Below are positions 32,461 to 40,151 of a stretch of DNA of 42,709 nucleotides, piece after piece. Position numbers and translations under genes: made by a program. The stretch's first letter is position 1. Each line of letters starts with the position of its first letter. Under the pieces are notes generated by a model. That model searched no databases and was not told the DNA's origin. It saw only the letters and a program-made list of their open reading frames with translations. This stretch comes from Herpetosiphonaceae bacterium (lineage in GTDB: Bacteria; Chloroflexota; Chloroflexia; Chloroflexales; Herpetosiphonaceae). The DNA is taken from the NCBI GenBank assembly GCA_013538855.1, contig JABXJS010000173.1:1-42709 (forward strand), given 5' to 3'.

Positions 32461-32606
32461 CGGCTCGCGACAAGGACTATTGTCCTGCTCGACGCTAGTC
32501 GCTGGGGGATGTTGGCGCAAAACTGGAGCCGTTAAAGCGTGCGTGGCCCCCATCTACTTTATTTTGCTGCTAGGTGCAGTTTTTGGTACAAAAGAGAAAA
32601 TATCTT

Positions 32607-32648
32607 TTTGTGGTCTGTGAACTTTTTGACACAGGCCACAAATTTTTT
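32607..32648 (+). terminator. Strong rho-independent terminator of the HAD-GT2-esterase operon
   Basis: A 13-bp stem TTTGTGGTCTGTG (32607-32619) with CACAGGCCACAAA (32630-32642), one G-U pair, ten-base loop, and TTTTTT (32643-32648). It lies about 150 bp after the esterase stop, upstream of the Liv promoter. Confidence 0.85.
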
Positions 32649-32691
32649 ACCAAAATATAGTCCTAAATTCAAACAAGCCATTAATACTATT

Positions 32692-32718
32692 TTGACATGC
32701 AGTATTTTGTGGTAGACT
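32692..32718 (+). promoter_or_regulatory. Promoter of the ABC-transporter operon
   Basis: TTGACA (32692-32697), 15-bp spacer and TAGACT (32713-32718). The -10 is preceded by TGG, an extended -10, which helps offset the short spacer. The ATG of the binding protein is at 32807. Confidence 0.55.
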
Positions 32719-32806
32719 AAGCCATCTGCGCAGATCAACCGCATAATTGCCTACGTAGCTCATGTGTTAGGAGTGAACTAGGTTGTATCCACAGAGAGGT
32801 GCAACG

Positions 32807-33958
32807 ATGAAGCTGTGGCGATCTATCGGCGTGGTTGCTATTCTGTGTACGCTCTTGGCCAGCTGTGGCGCTGGCTCCACAAACGAATCCAGCAATGTCG
32901 TTAAAATTGGCTTTTTCGGGCCGCTGACTGGTGATAGCGCCAGCGATGGGATTAACGCACGCAATGCAGCGCAGCTCGCTGTTGACAAAGCCAACGCAGA
33001 GCAGCTTGTGCCGGGCAAAACCTTTGAGCTGGTGGCCTACGATGATCGACTCGATGCCACCGAGACGGCCAACCTCATTCAGAAGCTGATCAGCGATGAC
33101 AAAGTTCAGGCGGTGGTCTCTGGCTCGTACAGCACGCCGAGTCGTGCGGCGGCTCCGCTGCTGCAGCAGGCTGGTATCCCCATGGTCACGGCCTACGCCG
33201 TGCATCCAGAGATCACGACGGCCGGCGACATGATCTTTCGCATGATCTACACCGGGCCAACGCAGGGCAAGGCCATGGCCGTGTTCGCGCTGACCAAGCT
33301 TGGCTACAAAAATTTCCACGTGCTCTATCTTGACAACGACTATGGCAAGAGCATCAGCGAGGGCTTCAAGCAGACCGTGGAGGCCAGCGGGGGCCAGATC
33401 AGCAGCATGCAGTCGTTTGGCAGCAGCGATAGCGATTTCACCCCCCAGCTGACTGGGCTGCAGAGCCAGCCCGCCGATGCGCTTGTGCTGGTTGGCTACT
33501 ATGCCCAGAGCGCCCAGATCATCCAGCAGGCCCATCGGCTCGGGATAGATCTGCCGGTGCTTGGCTCGGACGGGCTTGACTCGCCGAAGCTGCTTGAGCT
33601 GGCAGGTCAGGATGCCGAGGGCGTGATTTTGGCGACCGACTTTTCGCGCGATGATCCACGCACACAGGTGCAAGATTTTATCCGGCGCTATCAGGAAAAG
33701 TACAACACGGTGCCTGATATCGTCTCCTCGTCCGCCTATGACGCGACCATGCTGTTGATCGACGCCGTGAAGCGCAGCACGTCGACCGAGCCAAAGGCCA
33801 TTCGCGACGCTATCGCTGCGACGACCACCTTTGAGGGCGTGACTGGCACGATCTCATTCAAGCCAGACCGCGAGGTGAACAAGACGGTGCTGTTTGTGCA
33901 AATCGACAAGGGCAAGTTCACCTTCTTGAACAAGCTTGAGCCAGGCGACCTACAGTGA
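32807..33958 (+). CDS. Branched-chain amino-acid/amide-type ABC transporter substrate-binding lipoprotein
   Basis: 383 residues from ATG 32807, which is preceded by GAGGTG; a TTG start at 32783 would put 8 extra residues before the signal peptide. Signal peptide with lipobox LASC (C20). The mature protein starts IGFFGPLTGDSASDG, the Peripla_BP_6/LivJ fold, with EDDRLDATET-type and GDSDFTPQLTGL elements. It captures an amino acid, amide or aromatic compound at the cell surface. Natural ligand unknown. Overlaps the LivH gene by 4 nt (GTG/TGA). Confidence 0.93.
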   Translation: MKLWRSIGVVAILCTLLASCGAGSTNESSNVVKIGFFGPLTGDSASDGINARNAAQLAVDKANAEQLVPGKTFELVAYDDRLDATETANLIQKLISDDKVQAVVSGSYSTPSRAAAPLLQQAGIPMVTAYAVHPEITTAGDMIFRMIYTGPTQGKAMAVFALTKLGYKNFHVLYLDNDYGKSISEGFKQTVEASGGQISSMQSFGSSDSDFTPQLTGLQSQPADALVLVGYYAQSAQIIQQAHRLGIDLPVLGSDGLDSPKLLELAGQDAEGVILATDFSRDDPRTQVQDFIRRYQEKYNTVPDIVSSSAYDATMLLIDAVKRSTSTEPKAIRDAIAATTTFEGVTGTISFKPDREVNKTVLFVQIDKGKFTFLNKLEPGDLQ

Positions 33959-34830
33959 TTGTGCTCCAGCATGGCATCAACGGTCTCATCATCGGCGGGG
34001 TGTACATCCTCATGGCGCTTGGGCTGACGCTGATCTACGGCGTCCTGCGGGTGCTTCACTTTGCCCATGGCCTTGTTGTGGCCGTTGGTGCCTATGCTGG
34101 ATGGCGTGCGCTCAGCGTACATCAGCAGCCGTTCTGGGTCGCACTGCTGCTGGCGATGCTCAGCGGCGCGGTGCTGGGGCTGCTGATCGAGCGGCTCGCC
34201 TACCGTCCGCTGGGGACGACATCGCCGCTGGTGGTGCTGGTGGCCGGTGTTGGTGTGGCGATTATGGGCGAGGATCTGCTCACGCATATTGCGCTGCCAG
34301 AGCGACGGCCGATTCCCGCGCCAACCACGGCTGTGTGGCACTGGCGCGGGCTAACGATTACCGGCACGCAGGTGCTGGTGCTGGCCATCACGCTGGGGCT
34401 GCTGCTTGCGCTCGGCTGGCTGCTGCGCTACACACGGCTGGGCTTGGCGATGCAGGCTATCGCAGCGGATCGGGAAGCCAGCGTGCTGATGGGCGTGCAT
34501 GTGCAGCGCGTGATCATCTGGACGTTCTGGATCGGCTCGGCGCTGGCCGGGGCAGCCGGGCTGCTGATCGCACTGAGCTTCAACGCCTTTTATCCCACCA
34601 TGGGCACGTTTGCCGGCGAGAAGGCCTTTGCGGTTGTGGTGATGGGCGGCCTAGGCAGCGTGGCAGGCACCGTGTACGCTGGCCTCAGCTTGGGCCTACT
34701 GGAGTCACTGCTGATCGGCTACGTTCATGTGCCGATCGAGCGTGATGCGATTGCCTTTTTAGCGCTGATTATCTTTCTGCTGCTACGTCCAGCTGGGTTT
34801 GTTAAGCGTGTGTTTGCGGAGCGCGGGTGA
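33955..34830 (+). CDS. livH: Branched-chain amino-acid-type ABC transporter permease (LivH family)
   Basis: 291 residues with about eight hydrophobic segments. The start is the GTG at 33955, overlapping the TGA of the binding-protein gene by 4 nt. The family signature GLTLIYGVLRVLHFAHG lies at about 23-39, and the cytoplasmic EAA-like loop is IAADREASVLMGV. The protein forms half of the inner-membrane channel with LivM. The gene symbol is by family; the substrate may differ. Confidence 0.92.
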   Translation: MIVLQHGINGLIIGGVYILMALGLTLIYGVLRVLHFAHGLVVAVGAYAGWRALSVHQQPFWVALLLAMLSGAVLGLLIERLAYRPLGTTSPLVVLVAGVGVAIMGEDLLTHIALPERRPIPAPTTAVWHWRGLTITGTQVLVLAITLGLLLALGWLLRYTRLGLAMQAIAADREASVLMGVHVQRVIIWTFWIGSALAGAAGLLIALSFNAFYPTMGTFAGEKAFAVVVMGGLGSVAGTVYAGLSLGLLESLLIGYVHVPIERDAIAFLALIIFLLLRPAGFVKRVFAERG

Positions 34831-34833
34831 GCC

Positions 34834-35691
34834 ATGGGCGACTGGATCGACAGCTATACACTCTCGCTGGTGATCACGATTGGACTGACCGCGATTCAGG
34901 CGCTGGGCCTGTACATTATCACCGGTCTGTCCGGGCAAATCTCGCTTGGCCATGCGGCCTTTGGCCTGTGTGGAGCCTACGCGGCTGCGCTGCTCAACAC
35001 GCGGCTGGGCCTGCCGCCGTGGCTGACGATCCCCAGCGCTGGGCTGATCGGTGCCGCCTTTGGGCTGCTGCTCGGCTTTCCAAGCCTGCGGGTGCGCGAT
35101 GATTTCTTGGCGATTGTGACGCTAGGGTTTGGCCTCGTCATACCGGCGCTGCTGCGTGGCAGTGCGTTCTTTGGTGGCACGCTAGGCATCAGCGCGGTGC
35201 AGTTCTTAACGCCTGGCTCGCTGAATTTAGCGCTGCGTGGGCTGATTGTGCTCGGCGTGCTGGCAAGCGCAGTGGTGCTGGTCTGGCGGCTAGAGCGCTC
35301 GTGGCAGGGGCTGATCTGGCGGGCGATGATCGATGATGAGTTGGCCGCGAGCGCCTGCGGGGTTGATGTTCAGCGCGCTAAGCTGCTGGCCTTTAGTCTT
35401 GGGGCTGCGATCAGCGCTGTTGGCGGAGCCTTGTTTGTGCACCATGTGAGCTTTGTGAACTCGGACACCTACACCTTTGATAACTCGATCATCGCGCTGG
35501 CCATGGTGGTTATCGGCGCTAGCTCGCGCCTCAAGGGTGTGCTTGGTGCAGTGGTTGTGCTCATGCTGATGTTTGAGTTTCTACGCGCGCTTGAAGGCTA
35601 CCGGATGACAATCTATGGACTACTGCTGCTGCTGATGATGCAGTATCGGCAGTATCGCTTGCGTCGGCCGCTCCGGCGTTATCCATCATGA
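34834..35691 (+). CDS. livM: Branched-chain amino-acid-type ABC transporter permease (LivM family)
   Basis: 285 residues, about eight or nine hydrophobic segments. Starts 3 nt after LivH with GGTGAG close by. Signature ITGLSGQISLGHAAFGLCGAYAAALL (about 25-50) and the EAA loop RAMIDDELAASACGVDVQ (about 165-182). It pairs with LivH. The LivG and LivF ATPases that normally follow are not encoded here; the next gene is a sensor protein. Confidence 0.92.
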   Translation: MGDWIDSYTLSLVITIGLTAIQALGLYIITGLSGQISLGHAAFGLCGAYAAALLNTRLGLPPWLTIPSAGLIGAAFGLLLGFPSLRVRDDFLAIVTLGFGLVIPALLRGSAFFGGTLGISAVQFLTPGSLNLALRGLIVLGVLASAVVLVWRLERSWQGLIWRAMIDDELAASACGVDVQRAKLLAFSLGAAISAVGGALFVHHVSFVNSDTYTFDNSIIALAMVVIGASSRLKGVLGAVVVLMLMFEFLRALEGYRMTIYGLLLLLMMQYRQYRLRRPLRRYPS

Positions 35692-35701
35692 ACGAGGTAT
35701 T

Positions 35702-37240
35702 ATGCGCACAAGTGTCCAACGCCGCGTAACGCTCATCGTCATTATTTCGGCGCTGCTGCCACTGCTCATTGTGTGGGCGATTGCCCTTGGCCTCAGCTAC
35801 GACTCGCAGCGCCAGACCGCGCAACAACAGCAGCGTGTGATTACCACTATGGTGGCGTCGGAGGTTGACCGCTTTGTGCTAGAGGCAGAGCGTCAGCTAT
35901 CGGTGTATGCGAACTCGCTCGCCCAGACCGCTGATCTGTCGGGGGTGACAGCTGAGCAGCTGCAGCGCCTCATCGCTGCTGGCTCGCTGTTTCACTCGCT
36001 GGGCCTCTATGCGCCCACTGGTCAGGCGCAGGTCATGGCATCGCTTATCCCTGATCCGCGCCTCCCGAGCGCGCTGACTGGCTCGGCTGTGCTTGATGCT
36101 GTGCAGCAGGGCCAGCCGTTTTTTGTGGCCCCACGACGGCTGGAGGCGCAGTCGCTGCCGCTGGCTCCCGATGAGGTGCCCCATTTGTTGATTGCCGTCC
36201 CCGTGCAGGTGGCGTTCAACGAGCGCTGGGTGCTGATCGGCACGCTGAGCATGGATCAGATTTGGAATGTCACGTCGCGCCAGGAGACAGCGACCAATAC
36301 GCGCATCACCGTGCTTGACCAGGCCGGCAATATTGTGAGCGCGTCGAAGATCCAGGTGCTGCTTGATCAGCCGCCGCTGGCTCAAACGCCGCTCTTTGCT
36401 GCTGATACGGCGGTCGCCGAGTACGCCAGCCCGCTTGGCTCCGATGTGCTTGGCTCGCGCGCTGAGATTAAAACCTTGGGCTGGAGTGCGGTTGTGGAGC
36501 AGCCGGTTGCTGCGATCTACCGCGATGTGCGCGAGCTGGCCCTGAGCTTGCTGACCGTGATCGTGCTGGCCCTGCCGCTGGTCGCTATCGGCGGCTGGGT
36601 GGTCGGGCGGCGCATCGTGCGGCCGATTAAGCTCCTGCACGCTGGCGTCGAGCGCTTTATGTCCGCGCCACAGTCCTATGCGGAGGTGCGCATCGACACC
36701 CGTGATGAGCTTGGTGCGCTTGGCGCGGCCTTTAACGAGATGGTCGTGTCGATCAACGAGTCGCGGGCCTCGCTGGCCACAGCCAACGCTGGCCTAGAGG
36801 ACCTGATCGGCACGCGCACCGCGCAGCTGCAGCAGGCGCTAGATGAGGTGCAGGCGCAGCATCAGACCCAAACGCAGCTGCTCGAGACAGTGCGCGGCCT
36901 GAGCATGCCGGTGATCCCGATCCGCCGTGGCGTTGTGGTGATGCCGCTGGTCGGCGACTTTTCTGAGCAGCGTCTGGCCGATGTGGAGACGCACCTGCTG
37001 AGCGCGATTGAGCGCGAGCGTGCGCGGCTGGTGCTGCTTGACCTCAGCGGCCTGCTCAATGCCGATCAGGCGATGGCCAAGACGCTGGCATCGGTCAGTG
37101 AATCGGCGCGCTTGCTTGGTGCCCAAGTCGTGCTTGTCGGCATTCGCCCTGATCTGGCTGAGTCGTTGATCAGCGTGGGCATCAATCAGTATGGTGTGCG
37201 CACCGCCGCCAATTTGGAGCAGGCGTTTTCATATATCTAG
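35702..37240 (+). CDS. dCACHE-HAMP-STAS membrane receptor (RsbR/STAS output)
   Basis: 512 residues. Membrane helix 1 (about 8-31), an extracytoplasmic CACHE-like sensory domain (about 35-275), membrane helix 2 (about 280-302), HAMP (about 300-355; RRIVRPIKLLHAGVERF, RDELGALGAAFNEM), a coiled coil (355-400) and a STAS domain (about 402-512). The STAS domain keeps the RsbR/RsbS-type layout: VVMPLVGDFSEQR, LLDLSGLLNADQAMA (candidate phosphoacceptor Ser) and VLVGIRPDLAESL. Signal input outside is thus relayed to a partner-switching module, kinase or phosphatase encoded elsewhere. Last gene of the ABC operon; GAGG precedes the start, 10 nt after LivM. Confidence 0.88.
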   Translation: MRTSVQRRVTLIVIISALLPLLIVWAIALGLSYDSQRQTAQQQQRVITTMVASEVDRFVLEAERQLSVYANSLAQTADLSGVTAEQLQRLIAAGSLFHSLGLYAPTGQAQVMASLIPDPRLPSALTGSAVLDAVQQGQPFFVAPRRLEAQSLPLAPDEVPHLLIAVPVQVAFNERWVLIGTLSMDQIWNVTSRQETATNTRITVLDQAGNIVSASKIQVLLDQPPLAQTPLFAADTAVAEYASPLGSDVLGSRAEIKTLGWSAVVEQPVAAIYRDVRELALSLLTVIVLALPLVAIGGWVVGRRIVRPIKLLHAGVERFMSAPQSYAEVRIDTRDELGALGAAFNEMVVSINESRASLATANAGLEDLIGTRTAQLQQALDEVQAQHQTQTQLLETVRGLSMPVIPIRRGVVVMPLVGDFSEQRLADVETHLLSAIERERARLVLLDLSGLLNADQAMAKTLASVSESARLLGAQVVLVGIRPDLAESLISVGINQYGVRTAANLEQAFSYI

Positions 37241-37258
37241 TGCAGAATCTAGGGCAGC

Positions 37259-37294
37259 AACCGGCGCTCGCTCAGCATTGAGCGCCGGTTTTTT
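37259..37294 (+). terminator. Strong rho-independent terminator of the ABC-receptor operon
   Basis: An 11-bp perfect stem AACCGGCGCTC (37259-37269) with GAGCGCCGGTT (37280-37290), 10-base loop, then TTTT. It lies 18 bp after the receptor stop. Confidence 0.9.
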
Positions 37295-37338
37295 AATGAT
37301 TGTGCCTGCTGCCGATGGGCATTGGCGCCCTGCGCCTT

Positions 37339-38340
37339 TTAGTCGTTAAGCTCGGGTAGGTGTTCGACATGCTGCTGAAGTGCCGCACGGCTTGCGCACG
37401 CCTGTTGTCCATGACTGGCGGCGCGCAGGAGCGCTAGGCTATGCCAAGCCATCAATGTTGGGAGCCACGCCTGCTCAACAGCACTCAGTGGCGCATGGGC
37501 GCTGTAGCTGTGTAAAAATGCCGCTTGAGCCGTGGCGTCGAGCGGCCCCCAATCGTGGAACTGCGTGGCGAGATGCACGGCGGCCCAGGCTAGATCGCTC
37601 ACGCGATAGCCACCGCGCACCTCCTCGAAATCCAGCACGGCCTGGATGTGATCGTCGCGCCAGAGCAGGTTTGCCGAGCGATAGTCGCCGTGAATTAGCT
37701 GCACAGGTAGCTGCGCGTGCGCTAGCCGTGGGAGCTGCTGGCGGATGCGCGCGCTGATCGGCTCCAGCGTCGGATCGTTCAGATCGCGCTGCAGCTGCTC
37801 TAGATCGGCGGCAATGATGGCTGGCAGTGGCTGGACTGGCTGTGCGCCAAGCGCCTGCGCGTGTGGATAGCGCACGAGCGCGCTGTGCAGGGCGGCGAGG
37901 GCGGTGCCTGCTGCGGTTGATTGTGCGCTGTCGCTGGGGTTGAGCAGCGTGCCTGGCAGCAGGTGCTGGACGCCGAGCGAACAGTGCGCATAGATGGTCT
38001 GGCGTGCACCGCTGGTGCTGGTCAGTGGCGCTGAGACTGGCATGCCTTCCGCCTGGAGCCATGCCAGCAGGTCCGCGATGTGGACTAAGCGCTCGTGGAG
38101 CGGGATGGCCATGCAGCATTTGGCCAGCAGCGGCTGCTCGGCAGTGCTTAGCCAAGCCAGCAGATTGTAGGCGCTGATAACTAGCGCATCGACGCTGGTG
38201 ATCTCAATCGCATAGATAGCTTGGAGCGCAGTCGTAACCCACGCCGCTGCTGTAGCTGCGCTGCTGAACTGAAAGCGGCGCTGCAAGGCCGCCAGCGGGT
38301 CGTCGCGCTCCCAAAGCATGCGTATTGGCACGGAGTCCAT
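37339..38340 (-). CDS. Aminoglycoside-phosphotransferase (APH)-family kinase
   Basis: 333 residues. Catalytic loop LIHGDYRSANLLW with D219 and N224, metal-binding VLDFEE with D237, and a C-terminal helical part typical of APH/choline kinase proteins. The N-lobe is irregular. Such proteins phosphorylate small hydroxyl compounds (aminoglycosides, homoserine, methylthioribose, choline); no substrate can be read. AGGAG lies 8 nt before the ATG. It sits alone, convergent with the receptor operon; a TATAAT lies 114 bp upstream. Confidence 0.88.
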   Translation of the reverse strand: MDSVPIRMLWERDDPLAALQRRFQFSSAATAAAWVTTALQAIYAIEITSVDALVISAYNLLAWLSTAEQPLLAKCCMAIPLHERLVHIADLLAWLQAEGMPVSAPLTSTSGARQTIYAHCSLGVQHLLPGTLLNPSDSAQSTAAGTALAALHSALVRYPHAQALGAQPVQPLPAIIAADLEQLQRDLNDPTLEPISARIRQQLPRLAHAQLPVQLIHGDYRSANLLWRDDHIQAVLDFEEVRGGYRVSDLAWAAVHLATQFHDWGPLDATAQAAFLHSYSAHAPLSAVEQAWLPTLMAWHSLALLRAASHGQQACASRAALQQHVEHLPELND

Positions 38341-38453
38341 GGCTGATTCTCCTGAAAAAGGCTTGATGATCGCCGCTCGTGGTGGGTGCTGGCGCCGCTG
38401 ATTAGGTGTGGAGGAAAGTGCGCCGCCTGCTGCCCCTGTGCTGCGCTGTGCGT

Positions 38454-38459
38454 ATTATA
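38454..38459 (-). promoter_or_regulatory. Consensus -10 upstream of the APH kinase
   Basis: Minus-strand TATAAT (38459-38454), 114 bp before the ATG at 38340. No matching -35 at 16-18 bp. Confidence 0.4.
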
Positions 38460-38501
38460 GCCAGCAGGAGCATGCAGCATCTGAGAGCCAGCTGACGGGA
38501 T

Positions 38502-38654
38502 GCTGAGCCGCAGGCACGGACGCGGCACAGCGTGGCAAAGCAGCAGGCGTAGGCATCCAGCCCATGCCGCGCTGGTGGAGGCTGGATGCTGACCGACGGC
38601 TGAGCCGCAGACCGGACACAGCACAGCGTGGCAAAGGGGCAGGCGTAGGCATCC
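38502..38654. repeat. Pair of 57-bp direct repeats
   Basis: Copies at 38502-38558 and 38599-38654, each starting GCTGAGCCGCAG, containing CACAGCGTGGCAAAG and ending CAGGCGTAGGCATCC. Spacing start to start is 97 bp. Some sequence between the copies (GGATGCTGA) also resembles the left flank, so a third decayed unit may be present. Not the same family as the 12.6-kb repeats. Confidence 0.8.
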
Positions 38655-38684
38655 GCGCTAGCTTGCTGTTGATACTGCGTGCTG

Positions 38685-39542
38685 CTAGGTGTACTGCGCA
38701 AGCACGCGATCAACGCTGGAGCCGTAGCCTGCGCCGAAGAGCGTTAGATGCACGAGCAGCCAGTAGAGCTGGTAGAGCGGGCGGCGCTGCTGCCAGCCAG
38801 CCGGAAGCGGCCATGCGGCGCTGTAGGCATCGAAAAATGCTGCGCCAAAGCCGCCGAACAGCGCTGCAAAGGCCAGATCGGTCTCGCGATCGCCGTAGCT
38901 CACGGCTGGATCGATCAGCGCTGGCTGACCATCAGCGGTGGTGATGACATTGCCGGACCACAGATCGCCGTGCAGCAGCGCCGGCGCTGGCTGATGATCG
39001 AGCAGCGCTGGCACCCGCTGCATCAGCTGCTCTAGACGCTGTGCACGTTCTCCGCTGATGCGGCCAGCCTGGCGGGCGTAGCGTACCTGCGGAGCCAGCC
39101 GCTGATCACGCCAGAAGCTGGGCCAGTCGCTGGAGGGGGCATTGGGCTGGGGCAGACTGCCAATAAAGTTATCGCGGTGCCAGCCGAAGTGCGGGCCAGT
39201 CTGGCGGTGGAGCGCAGCGAGGCCCTGGCCAAGCGCGGCAGGATCGTAGCGAGTGCTGCTTGCGAGCCACTCCAGCGCGATCCAGGCCGGTTGAGCAGCG
39301 TCGGCATAGGCGAGCACGCCGGGCACAGGCAGTGTGCCAGCCTGGCGGAGATGCTGCAGCCCATCAGCCTCGGCGGCGAAAAAGTCGGCGGGCGCGCTGG
39401 TGCGCCACTTGATCAGCCATGAACCAGCGGCGGTCTCAACACGGGCCGCGGCGCTGATGTCGCCGCCGCCAACAGGCGTGGTGCGCATAATCGGCGCGCT
39501 GAGGTGGCGCGCGAGGGCTGTGCGCAGGGCCGCCGGAATCAT
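38685..39542 (-). CDS. Fructosamine kinase (FN3K)-family protein
   Basis: 285 residues from the ATG at 39540-39542, which overlaps the TGA of the upstream gene (ATGA). The family motif HRDNFIGSLPQPN lies at 122-134 with a preceding FGW. The catalytic segment LLHGDLWSGN is at 189-198 (D193, N198), and the metal site LIDPAVSYGDRETDLA at 209-224. It would phosphorylate the ketoamine of glycated proteins, leading to their repair; bacterial members also act on free ribulosamines. Second gene of a two-gene unit. Confidence 0.93.
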   Translation of the reverse strand: MIPAALRTALARHLSAPIMRTTPVGGGDISAAARVETAAGSWLIKWRTSAPADFFAAEADGLQHLRQAGTLPVPGVLAYADAAQPAWIALEWLASSTRYDPAALGQGLAALHRQTGPHFGWHRDNFIGSLPQPNAPSSDWPSFWRDQRLAPQVRYARQAGRISGERAQRLEQLMQRVPALLDHQPAPALLHGDLWSGNVITTADGQPALIDPAVSYGDRETDLAFAALFGGFGAAFFDAYSAAWPLPAGWQQRRPLYQLYWLLVHLTLFGAGYGSSVDRVLAQYT

Positions 39543-40051
39543 GCGCGGCCCTGGCGCAGACGACGCTGCCACAGCTTCCAGCCAACGGCGAATACAGCCA
39601 GTGCGCCAAGGGTTACCGGCACTGTGATCTTGGCCGCGCTCAGAATGCGGCTGGTGCTGCTGCCCACCTCAAGCGTGGCGCTGGTGGTGTACGTCTGCGC
39701 ACCATCGAAGATTTGCACTGTTACGTCCCACGTGCCGCTGGAGGCGAAGTAGAGCCGCTCCGAGGTGTAGGATGTCTGCGCTTGATCGGGGACGGTGACA
39801 TAGGTTTGATCGCGGCCAAACTCGTGTGACTTGGTGATCAGGCGCACGGCTGAGACAGGGCGCACAGCGCCGCTCGCCGCATCGGTGAGCACGATGTTCA
39901 TCGTCGCCGGGCCGGTGGTGAGCGGCGTGGGCGCAACAGTGGCGATAACGCGGAACGGACCAGTTGTTTGATCGAGCCAGGGTGTTTCGGCAGCCTGGGC
40001 TGCTGTGGCTCCTAGCAGCAGCAGGAGCGCTAAGCACAGTAGTTTTTTCAT
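39539..40051 (-). CDS. Secreted/anchored Ig-like protein, YtkA/FixH-type
   Basis: 170 residues. Signal peptide (1-20; ATAAQA-A cleavage), an Ig-like beta domain (about 25-125; FRVIATVAPTPLTTGPATMNIVLTD and WDVTVQIFDG, the YtkA-like fold also seen in CopC/FixH), and a C-terminal membrane helix (about 140-160) with a basic end. It would be a periplasmic domain tethered at its C-terminus. Function unclear; YtkA-like proteins are often tied to copper or cytochrome oxidase. Start codon has only a weak Shine-Dalgarno sequence. Coupled to the FN3K-like gene by ATGA. Confidence 0.7.
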   Translation of the reverse strand: MKKLLCLALLLLLGATAAQAAETPWLDQTTGPFRVIATVAPTPLTTGPATMNIVLTDAASGAVRPVSAVRLITKSHEFGRDQTYVTVPDQAQTSYTSERLYFASSGTWDVTVQIFDGAQTYTTSATLEVGSSTSRILSAAKITVPVTLGALAVFAVGWKLWQRRLRQGRA

Positions 40052-40063
40052 GATCTTTTCGTG

Positions 40064-40072
40064 TGGTACAAT
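40064..40072 (+). promoter_or_regulatory. Extended -10 promoter upstream of pth
   Basis: TGGTACAAT, the third copy of this nonamer. Transcript would start near 40079, right at the hairpin that follows. A second promoter, TTGCTA (40101-40106)-N17-TATACC (40124-40129), lies downstream of that hairpin and could start the pth mRNA separately. Confidence 0.5.
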
Positions 40073-40078
40073 GCGCTC

Positions 40079-40102
40079 ACGCAGCCGTGTTGCTGCGTTT
40101 TT
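40079..40102 (+). terminator. Hairpin plus T-run in the pth leader (possible attenuator)
   Basis: ACGCAGC (40079-40085) with GCTGCGT (40092-40098), six-base loop, then TTTT up to 40102. It has terminator form but lies between a promoter and pth, so it may attenuate transcription or start a very short RNA. Confidence 0.5.
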
Positions 40103-40129
40103 GCTAAGAATAGTAGCGTACAGTATACC
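40101..40129 (+). promoter_or_regulatory. Candidate second pth promoter
   Basis: TTGCTA (40101-40106), 17-bp spacer and TATACC (40124-40129); the pth ATG is 22 bp further. It overlaps the T-run of the hairpin. Confidence 0.4.
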
Positions 40130-40151
40130 CGATGCAACAGGACGTGATGCA

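Larger units (their letters stand above)
32461..32806. other. 346-bp intergenic region with terminator and Liv-operon promoter
   Basis: Contains a small hairpin AGGAC-TATT-GTCCT (32473-32486), an A/T-rich stretch, the strong terminator (32607-32648) and the promoter at 32692-32718, each described separately. A/T content between 32560 and 32740 is far above that of the flanks. No coding sequence is seen. Confidence 0.7.
38341..38684. other. 344-bp intergenic region with -10 box and 57-bp direct repeats
   Basis: Between the APH and fructosamine-kinase-like genes, both leftward. It holds a minus-strand TATAAT (38459-38454) for APH and the direct repeats. No terminator with a T-run or coding sequence was found. 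Confidence 0.6.

Noticed and set aside
32735-33673. 312-residue minus-strand frame opposite the substrate-binding lipoprotein
   Set aside because: It is antisense to a well-supported LivJ-type gene, with composition expected of a reverse frame and no recognisable domain or Shine-Dalgarno site.
40005-40151. N-terminal extension of Pth
   Set aside because: Crosses both promoters and the hairpin; Pth begins at MRLIVGLGNPG.
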